NCBI RefSeq assembly: GCF_042676145.1
Contig: NZ_JBHTJW010000002.1
Location: 1,364,001 to 1,428,000, forward strand
DNA length: 64,000 nt
From: Methylophilus glucosoxydans
GTDB lineage: Bacteria > Pseudomonadota > Gammaproteobacteria > Burkholderiales > Methylophilaceae
Reading direction: 5' to 3'
Below, one piece after another: positions 58,340-64,000 of this stretch; position 1 is the stretch's first letter, and every line of letters starts with the position of its first letter. The notes under the pieces are model-generated. The model was not told the DNA's origin. It did not search any database and saw only the letters and a program-made list of their open reading frames with translations. Made by a program: the position numbers and the translations under genes.

Positions 58340-58978
58340 TTATCCTAAAGCATCCAGCTTTTGCTGGGTCAGGTAAAACAATTTTCCTTCAGGATCAAGC
58401 GCTTGCAATGCTTTGGTATAGGCTTGTTTCGCTTCTTTTTCCTGTTTTTTCGCCATCAGGATATCGCCAAGCAAACTGTTTTTAATGCCATCAAAGCCTG
58501 GGTCATTGATGCCTTCCAAGGTTTTCTTGGCATCGTCCAGTGCATTGCGCTCAATTTGCAAGCCGGCAATTTCAATGGCGGCCATCTGTTTAATGGCGGG
58601 TTCTTTTGCTTCAGCCATCGCCCAGCGCAATTGCTTTTCAGCGGCTTCGGACTGCTTGGCTTCATGCAATGCGCGCGCTGCAAACAGGGCGGCACGGCCT
58701 GCATAAGGGGTCATGCTGTAGTCTTGCTCAATGGCTTGGGCTTCTTTGCTAATTTGCTCGGCTTTTTTGCTATCAACATCCAGCAATGAGCTGCTGATCA
58801 AGGTCTGATAGGCGGTAGAGGCGGCAGTGGCCTTGCTATTCATGTAAGACTGGTATCCTTGCCAGCCGCCATAGACGACGACCGCTGCAATCACCAGGCG
58901 GGTGACCAGTTTACCGTTTTTGTTCCACCAGGCTTTAAACTCGTCTAGTTGTTCCTGTTCTTCCAAATCGTATGCCAT
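58340..58978 (-). CDS. yfgM: YfgM-family ancillary SecYEG translocon protein
   Basis: A 212-residue inner-membrane protein. A cytoplasmic N-terminus (DLEEQEQLDEFKAWWNKNGK) leads to one transmembrane helix (LVIAAVVVYGGWQGYQSY, about 25-45), then a periplasmic TPR-like domain (about 50-210). YfgM links the Sec translocon to periplasmic chaperones such as PpiD. The D/E-rich start and W-W-K-x-N-G motif are typical. It stands directly before bamB. Confidence 0.9.
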   Translation of the reverse strand: MAYDLEEQEQLDEFKAWWNKNGKLVTRLVIAAVVVYGGWQGYQSYMNSKATAASTAYQTLISSSLLDVDSKKAEQISKEAQAIEQDYSMTPYAGRAALFAARALHEAKQSEAAEKQLRWAMAEAKEPAIKQMAAIEIAGLQIERNALDDAKKTLEGINDPGFDGIKNSLLGDILMAKKQEKEAKQAYTKALQALDPEGKLFYLTQQKLDALG

Positions 58979-59013
58979 TGAATTTCCTGCGTATTCTTGT
59001 ATTAGGATCTTAA

Positions 59014-59823
59014 TTATGCGGCAGCCCCGCGCAGGCCTTGACCAGGAATTGCGCTGAGCAGCTGTTGGGTATATTTTTGTTGGGGAGCATTATAAATGGT
59101 TTCTACGCTTCCTTGCTCAATTACTTTGCCTTTTTGCATGACCAGAACATCATCGGCAATATGTCTGACCACGCGTAAATCATGCGTGATAAACAGGTAA
59201 CTGAGCCCCATTTCTTGTTGCAGTTGCTTGAGTAATAGGAGGATTTGCGCCTGCACTGATACATCTAGCGCCGACACCGGCTCATCGCAGATGACCAGCT
59301 TGGGCTGCAGAATCAGGGCACGCGCGATGCCGATACGCTGGCGTTGGCCGCCTGAAAACTGGTGCGGATATTTGCTGGCATCTTCAGCTTTTAGCCCGAC
59401 TTTTTCCAGCATCTCAAAGACGCTGTTTTGTTGTTGTTTTTTATCGCCGACGCCATGGATCACCAGGCCCTCGGCAATGATTTCACCCACACGCATTCTA
59501 GGGTTGAGTGAAGCAAATGGGTCCTGAAACACCATTTGCATATGGCGGCGTGCATGACGCAGGCTGCTTTGGTCTAGCGCGAGAAAGTCCTGACCATCGA
59601 ACAGCACCTGGCCTTGGTCTAGCGGCAACAGGCGCAAAATGCCGCGAGCCAGTGTCGATTTTCCGCTGCCAGATTCGCCGACCACAGCCAGCGTACTGCC
59701 GCGTTTGAGTTGCAGGCTGACATCGTCGAGGGCATGTATGGTCTGGGTATTCAGCCCGAGCGTGCCGGTCCGCTGACGGTAACTTTTGCTTAGATGATGG
59801 GCTTGTAACAGGAAATCCGTCAT
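59014..59823 (-). CDS. Peptide-type ABC transporter ATPase (OppF/DppF class)
   Basis: A 269-residue cytoplasmic ATPase. Walker A is GESGSGKSTLARG, the signature FSGGQRQRIGIARAL, Walker B LVICDEPVSALD, and the switch His is in FITHDLRVV. The C-terminus has the oligopeptide-type extension (VETIYNAPQQKYTQQLLSAI). It is paired with the next ATPase in the order D then F, 7 bases apart. The permease and binding-protein genes are not in the window, so it may work with components encoded elsewhere; a single fused YejF-like ancestor is also possible. Confidence 0.85.
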   Translation of the reverse strand: MTDFLLQAHHLSKSYRQRTGTLGLNTQTIHALDDVSLQLKRGSTLAVVGESGSGKSTLARGILRLLPLDQGQVLFDGQDFLALDQSSLRHARRHMQMVFQDPFASLNPRMRVGEIIAEGLVIHGVGDKKQQQNSVFEMLEKVGLKAEDASKYPHQFSGGQRQRIGIARALILQPKLVICDEPVSALDVSVQAQILLLLKQLQQEMGLSYLFITHDLRVVRHIADDVLVMQKGKVIEQGSVETIYNAPQQKYTQQLLSAIPGQGLRGAAA

Positions 59824-59830
59824 ATCGACC

Positions 59831-60655
59831 TCACGCAGGCGTCAGCCAGTCATAGCGGATGGGCTGCAACACTTTTTTGCCCTCGGCATCGGGCACGCAA
59901 GCGAGCAACGCGCGGGTATATGGATGCTGTGGCGCATCCAATACCTGGCTGACCGGGCCAGCTTCTACGATTTCACCTCTGAACATGACGATGACATCGT
60001 CGGCAATATCAGCGACCACACCGAAGTCATGGGTAATAAACAGCATCGCCATATTCAGCCTTTGCTTGAGTTCATCGAGCAAGCGCAGCACCTGTGCTTG
60101 CACGGTGACATCTAGTGCAGTTGTCGGCTCATCGGCAATCAGCAGGGCAGGTTGACAGGCAATGCTCATGGCTATCATGACACGCTGACGTTGCCCGCCT
60201 GAAAGTTCGTCGGGATAACTGTTGGCGCGCGTGGGATCAATGCCCACTTGCGTTAGTAATTCAGCGACTTTTTGTTTAAGTGCGGCACCTTTAAGCGCTA
60301 AATGCGTTTGCAGTGGCTCACCGATCTGAAAGCCGATGGTGAGTACCGGGTTTAACGAGGTCATGGGCTCCTGAAAAATCATGCCGATTTGTCGACCACG
60401 GATGGCTTGCATTTCTCGCTCGCTTAATTGGCTGAGATCCTGGCCTTGAAACACCACGCGGCCTTGCATGCGCAATTGCGGGGAAAGTAGCCTCATGATA
60501 CTGAGCGCAGTGAGGCTTTTGCCACTCCCAGACTCACCAACGATACAAGTAGTCTTGCCACGGGCGAGGCTGAGCGAGGCCTGTTTGACCAAGTAGCGCC
60601 CTGGCGCATTTGCCGGGTAAATATTGAGGTCCTGGATATTTAAGATTTCGCTCAT
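59831..60655 (-). CDS. Peptide-type ABC transporter ATPase (OppD/DppD class)
   Basis: A 274-residue ATPase. Walker A is GESGSGKSLTALS, signature LSGGQRQRVMIAMSI, Walker B LLIADEPTTALD, and the switch is FITHDFGVVADIAD. The C-terminus LDAPQHPYTRALLACVPD is the oligopeptide-type ending. It is the first gene of the pair with the F-type ATPase. No permease is adjacent; the upstream gene is hisS. Nickel or peptide specificity cannot be judged from the ATPase. Confidence 0.85.
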   Translation of the reverse strand: MSEILNIQDLNIYPANAPGRYLVKQASLSLARGKTTCIVGESGSGKSLTALSIMRLLSPQLRMQGRVVFQGQDLSQLSEREMQAIRGRQIGMIFQEPMTSLNPVLTIGFQIGEPLQTHLALKGAALKQKVAELLTQVGIDPTRANSYPDELSGGQRQRVMIAMSIACQPALLIADEPTTALDVTVQAQVLRLLDELKQRLNMAMLFITHDFGVVADIADDVIVMFRGEIVEAGPVSQVLDAPQHPYTRALLACVPDAEGKKVLQPIRYDWLTPA

Positions 60656-60778
60656 GTTGATAGATCAATCACCAGATTCACAAAATTACGGATTTATCGC
60701 CATGCCAGCGACCGTTGTTGATATTTACCAGCCTTGCTATTCAGACCAGTCATCATTCAAACAGAACACTGCCGCCAA

Positions 60779-62038
60779 TCAGCCCGCATTAACGATGGAG
60801 GCGACTTGATCAAAGCTGACACGTGCTTGTTCGCCTTGACCCAGCATGGGTTTTAAGGTGAGTTCGTCAACGGCTGCTTCATCATCCCCAAAAATGCCGG
60901 CAAAGCGCGCACCACTGCGGTCGGCCTTTTTCATTTGTGATTTGAAGCTACCGCCACCGGCGTGCAAGACCACCTTGAGTCCCATGCTACGCAGTCTTTC
61001 GGCCAGCGTAAAGGCTTTTTGTGTCGCCAACTCGCCCACATTGACCAGGTAAATATCGGGTTGGTTCTGGGCGGTGACGCCATATTCCTGCATCAACAGG
61101 AATACGCGTTCCAGACCAATGCCAAAGCCGCAAGCCGGAGTCGCACTCCCACCAATACGTTCTACCAGCGTGTCGTAGCGTCCGCCGCCGGCAATGGTGC
61201 CTTGCGCGCCAAGTTTGGTGGTCACCCATTCAAAGACCGTGCGGTTGTAATAGTCCAGACCACGCACCAGTCTGTGGTTAATGGTATAAGCAATGCCAGC
61301 CTGATCAAGCAGGGTGCACAATTGGGCAAAATGCTGCTTGGATGTTTCACCCAGGCAATCCATCAGCTTGGGGGCCGCCTCACACATGGTCTGCATGCGT
61401 GGGTTTTTCGTATCCAGAATGCGCAGGGGATTGCTATGCAGACGACGTTTTGCGTCTTCATCCAGCAAGTCCATGTGTTGCTCAAAATAGGCAATCAAGG
61501 TTTGGCGATATTGCGCGCGCTCCTCGGCATCACCAATGCTATTTAACTGTAATTCAACGTCGGCAATGCCCAGCGCTTGCCACAGTCGGGCCAGCAAGAC
61601 GATTTGCTCGGCATCCACATCGGGCCCTTCAAAGCCAAAGGCTTCCACGCCGATTTGGTGAAACTGGCGCTGACGGCCTTTTTGTACGTTTTCATGACGG
61701 AACATGGGGCCCATGTACCACAGGCGTTGCGGGCCATTGTAAGTGAGATTGTGTTCCACCACGGCACGTACGCAACCTGCCGTGCCTTCCGGGCGCAACG
61801 TCAGTTTGTCGCCATTGAGCTTGTCTTCCCAGGCGTACATTTCTTTTTCTACGATATCTGTATGCTCGCCTACGCTGCGCACAAACAACTCGGTCGGCTC
61901 GACCAGTGGCATGCGGATATTGTTGTAACCATACTGGCTCAAGATCCGGCGTGCCGTATCTTCAAGCTTGAACCACAAGGGCGTGGCTTCTGGCAGGATG
62001 TCGTAAAAACCTTTAATGGATTGAAATGTTTGACTCAT
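60779..62038 (-). CDS. hisS: Histidyl-tRNA synthetase
   Basis: A 419-residue class II synthetase. Motif 1 is in the N-terminal RMPLVEPTELF region, motif 2 is RLWYMGPMFRHENVQKGRQR, the histidine A motif is LVRGLDYYNRTVFE, and motif 3 is ACGFGIGLERVFLLM. The anticodon-binding domain occupies about 325-419. It charges tRNA-His in the cytoplasm. It lies 27 bases after ispG on the same strand. Confidence 0.95.
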   Translation of the reverse strand: MSQTFQSIKGFYDILPEATPLWFKLEDTARRILSQYGYNNIRMPLVEPTELFVRSVGEHTDIVEKEMYAWEDKLNGDKLTLRPEGTAGCVRAVVEHNLTYNGPQRLWYMGPMFRHENVQKGRQRQFHQIGVEAFGFEGPDVDAEQIVLLARLWQALGIADVELQLNSIGDAEERAQYRQTLIAYFEQHMDLLDEDAKRRLHSNPLRILDTKNPRMQTMCEAAPKLMDCLGETSKQHFAQLCTLLDQAGIAYTINHRLVRGLDYYNRTVFEWVTTKLGAQGTIAGGGRYDTLVERIGGSATPACGFGIGLERVFLLMQEYGVTAQNQPDIYLVNVGELATQKAFTLAERLRSMGLKVVLHAGGGSFKSQMKKADRSGARFAGIFGDDEAAVDELTLKPMLGQGEQARVSFDQVASIVNAG

Positions 62039-62065
62039 CTTGTACGAATGGGGAAGGTGGATGGC

Positions 62066-63346
62066 TTATACGGCCACAATCGGGATCACGGGCGCTTTGT
62101 TTGTGCGCAATTTGCCACCTTCGGCATAATGCGTGCGCACATACTCATCCACGATCTGTTGAAACTCTTCAGCAATATGGTCGCCTTTAAGGGTGACGGT
62201 TTTTTCACCATCAACAAACACTGGCGCCACCGGCGTTTCGCCTGTGCCCGGCAGGCTAATGCCGATATTGGCTAATTTGGACTCGCCAGGGCCATTGACC
62301 ACGCAGCCCATGACTGCCACATTGAGGGTTTCCACGCCGGGATATTGGCTACGCCAGATTGGCATCTGGTTGCGTAACCAGCTCTGGATTTGCATGGCCA
62401 GCTCCTGGAAATAGGTGCTGGTGGTCCGGCCGCAGCCAGGGCAGGCGGTCACCAAGGGCGTAAATGAGCGGATACCCATGGTTTGCAGGATTTCTTGGGC
62501 GACCACGACTTCTTTGGTGCGGGACTCATTCGGCTCGGGGGTCAGTGAGACGCGGATGGTGTCGCCTATGCCTTGCTGTAACAGAATCGCCAGTGCGGCA
62601 GTGGAGGCAACAATGCCCTTGGAGCCCATGCCCGCTTCAGTCAGTCCCAAATGCAGGGGATAATCACAGCGTTGCGCCAGCGCCTGATAGACCAGTACCA
62701 GATCCTGCACGTTGCTAACCTTGCAAGAAATGATGATTTGATCGGGGTTTAAGCCTAAATCGACGGCTTGCTGGGCACTTTCGAGCGCGGATTGAATCAG
62801 GGCTTCGCGCATCAATTCATCTGCCGAGAGCGGGTTGGCAGACTTGCCATTCTCATCCATCATTTGTGCCATTTTGGCTTGATCCAGGCTGCCCCAGTTC
62901 ACGCCGATGCGGACGGCTTTTTTGTACTGGATGGCGGCTTCTATCATCGCCGCAAACTGTTCGTCACGCTTGCTGCCTTTGCCGACATTACCGGGGTTGA
63001 TCCGATACTTGGCCAGTGCTTCGGCGCAATCCGGGTAAGCTTGCAGCAGCTTGTGGCCGTTAAAGTGAAAGTCACCCACCAGTGGCACAGAGCACCCCAT
63101 GGCATCCAGGCCTTTGCGGATGGTGGCGACTTGCGCGGCAGCTTCGGCGCTGTTGACCGTGATCCTGACCACTTCAGAGCCGGCCTGCCATAAGGCATAG
63201 ACCTGCGCGATGGTGGCAGCCGCATCGGCGGTATCGGTATTGGTCATGCTTTGCACGACCACAGGCGACACCTGTGTACCATATAAGCCACCGCCGACCG
63301 CAACGTGTCCGACCATGACCTGACGGGTATGTCTACGGGATATCAT
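62066..63346 (-). CDS. ispG: 4-hydroxy-3-methylbut-2-enyl diphosphate synthase
   Basis: A 426-residue [4Fe-4S] enzyme of the MEP isoprenoid pathway (MEcPP to HMBPP). The N-terminal TIM-barrel segment reads VQSMTNTDTADAAATIAQV, and the C-terminal cluster Cys are in TACPGCGRTT and VMGCVVNGPGES. Lengths near 420 with the insert after residue 260 are common in beta- and gammaproteobacteria. It starts at ATG 63346, 2 bases after the rodZ stop, in a minus-strand series rodZ-ispG-hisS. Confidence 0.95.
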   Translation of the reverse strand: MISRRHTRQVMVGHVAVGGGLYGTQVSPVVVQSMTNTDTADAAATIAQVYALWQAGSEVVRITVNSAEAAAQVATIRKGLDAMGCSVPLVGDFHFNGHKLLQAYPDCAEALAKYRINPGNVGKGSKRDEQFAAMIEAAIQYKKAVRIGVNWGSLDQAKMAQMMDENGKSANPLSADELMREALIQSALESAQQAVDLGLNPDQIIISCKVSNVQDLVLVYQALAQRCDYPLHLGLTEAGMGSKGIVASTAALAILLQQGIGDTIRVSLTPEPNESRTKEVVVAQEILQTMGIRSFTPLVTACPGCGRTTSTYFQELAMQIQSWLRNQMPIWRSQYPGVETLNVAVMGCVVNGPGESKLANIGISLPGTGETPVAPVFVDGEKTVTLKGDHIAEEFQQIVDEYVRTHYAEGGKLRTNKAPVIPIVAV

Positions 63347-63348
63347 GA

Positions 63349-64000
63349 TTATTTCAATTGAATACGCGCAACACGACCACGTGTGGCTTGGGTTAAATCG
63401 TAAGGCTGGTTATCAATTGTGAGCTGAGTACCGGCGGCATGCCCGACCGTGATATTGACCGGTTTGTCTGTCACTACCTGACGTTCTGAACCGGCCGGGA
63501 GTACCTCACTAAATAATTTTTTGCCTTGCATATCTTCAATGCGCACCCAGGAGTCTTCAGTCACTTTAAAGCTCAAGTTTGCCTTCTGCGGATCCACGGC
63601 TTTGAGCATGGTCGTTTCAAGCGACTGACCAGCCGCCGGTGTCGGTGTGCTAACGATGGTAGGCGTGCTGGCAACCGTATCAGCCGGGCTCGCTGGCGGC
63701 ATGCCTGCGGCCGGTTGCATGGCTAGATTGGCTTCGGCGGGCGCCTCTACCGAGGCTGTACTCGCAGTATTGCCGGATTCTACGGGCGCACTGTTGCTTG
63801 CTTCGGGGGCGGTCGCAGTTGCCGGAGGCACTGGAATTTCGATTTGCTGACCCGTTGTTTCACTGATTTCTTCCACATCCAGCGCCAGTGAAGCATCTTT
63901 GAGTGTGTGCGGCTTGATATGGTTGATATAAAAATAGGCGGCAATCGCGGCTAATATCAAAAAGATCAGCAAGGTGAGCAAGCGTTGCGGACGCAAGACG
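63349..64000 (-). CDS. rodZ: RodZ cytoskeletal protein, C-terminal part (partial at window end)
   Basis: The frame is open to the window edge, so the TTG codon at 63996 is internal. The visible ~216 residues begin at the single transmembrane helix (LLTLLIFLILAAIAAYFYIN), then a Pro/Ala/Thr-rich periplasmic linker and the DUF4115 domain (FKVTEDSWVRIEDMQGKKLF ... VNITVGHAAGTQLTIDNQPY). The cytoplasmic HTH that contacts MreB lies outside the window. RodZ links MreB to rod-shape growth, and rodZ next to ispG is a common proteobacterial order. Confidence 0.85.
   Translation of the reverse strand, partial: VLRPQRLLTLLIFLILAAIAAYFYINHIKPHTLKDASLALDVEEISETTGQQIEIPVPPATATAPEASNSAPVESGNTASTASVEAPAEANLAMQPAAGMPPASPADTVASTPTIVSTPTPAAGQSLETTMLKAVDPQKANLSFKVTEDSWVRIEDMQGKKLFSEVLPAGSERQVVTDKPVNITVGHAAGTQLTIDNQPYDLTQATRGRVARIQLK

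Noticed and set aside
1..64000. tRNA, rRNA, CRISPR arrays and classical IS elements
   Set aside because: Looked for by eye; no clover-leaf-like or rRNA-like stretches, no regular spaced repeats and no DDE transposase were recognised. The island target is thyA, not a tRNA gene.

Overview
The window is a betaproteobacterial methylotroph chromosome, most probably a member of the Methylophilaceae (Methylophilus/Methylotenera group). The evidence is a solitary xoxF-type lanthanide methanol dehydrogenase with the Asp-Tyr-Asp motif, and housekeeping blocks in familiar proteobacterial order (rodZ-ispG-hisS ... yfgM-bamB-der; rluC-HAD phosphatase-Rieske-sppA). The backbone occupies about 1-1179 and 38403-64000. 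Between them lies one large, mostly AT-rich genomic island of about 37 kb.

The central observation is that the island sits inside thyA, the thymidylate synthase gene. The 5' part of thyA (665-1179) and the 3' part (38403-38687) rejoin in frame to a 264-residue ThyA, exactly the length of the E. coli enzyme. The island carries a different, full-length thymidylate synthase next to its right end (37311-38162, minus strand), which should replace the function it destroyed. At the left end an operon of four overlapping genes (1707-7130) encodes three tyrosine-recombinase-like proteins (381, 621 and 647 residues) and a small HTH/coiled-coil protein (165 residues). This plan recalls Tn554 TnpA/TnpB/TnpC and the 'mobile trio' islands of Gammaproteobacteria, but has one recombinase more. 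Related short motifs lie at both ends (TATGTAATGWACA as an inverted pair; repeated TTTTGTACAWT).

Island cargo, left to right: a divergent XRE regulator/unknown-gene locus with a perfect palindromic operator (7132-8381); an EptA/MCR-type phosphoethanolamine transferase (8725-10413); a heavy-metal block (10677-29283) with a CzcI-like protein, CzcCBA-type RND efflux, a Zn/Cd/Pb P-type ATPase, a stray flgB, a His-tailed EamA transporter, CopA, CopZ and CueR with two CueR-type promoters, a Met/His-rich DUF2231 membrane protein, a TolC-like lipoprotein, a Tat-exported multicopper oxidase and two tiny secreted or short proteins; then a defence-like block (29492-36930) with a DUF4238 protein, an LA2681-type HEPN protein and a Gabija-like OLD nuclease/UvrD helicase pair; and finally the replacement thymidylate synthase. 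Export, periplasmic oxidation and chelation of copper would act together in the metal block, while the defence genes and the essential-gene replacement would favour keeping the island.

The right-hand backbone holds a PepSY protein, a degenerate MocR-like regulator divergent from xoxF, rsgA with a cytochrome c and an M48 protease, orn, glgA, crcB, rne, rluC, a HAD phosphatase, a Rieske protein, sppA, a GNAT gene with an apparent 3' frameshift, and the minus-strand series rodZ-ispG-hisS-two peptide ABC ATPases-yfgM-bamB-der. No tRNA, rRNA, CRISPR array or classical IS element was recognised. All functional assignments come from motif recognition by eye, without database searches.
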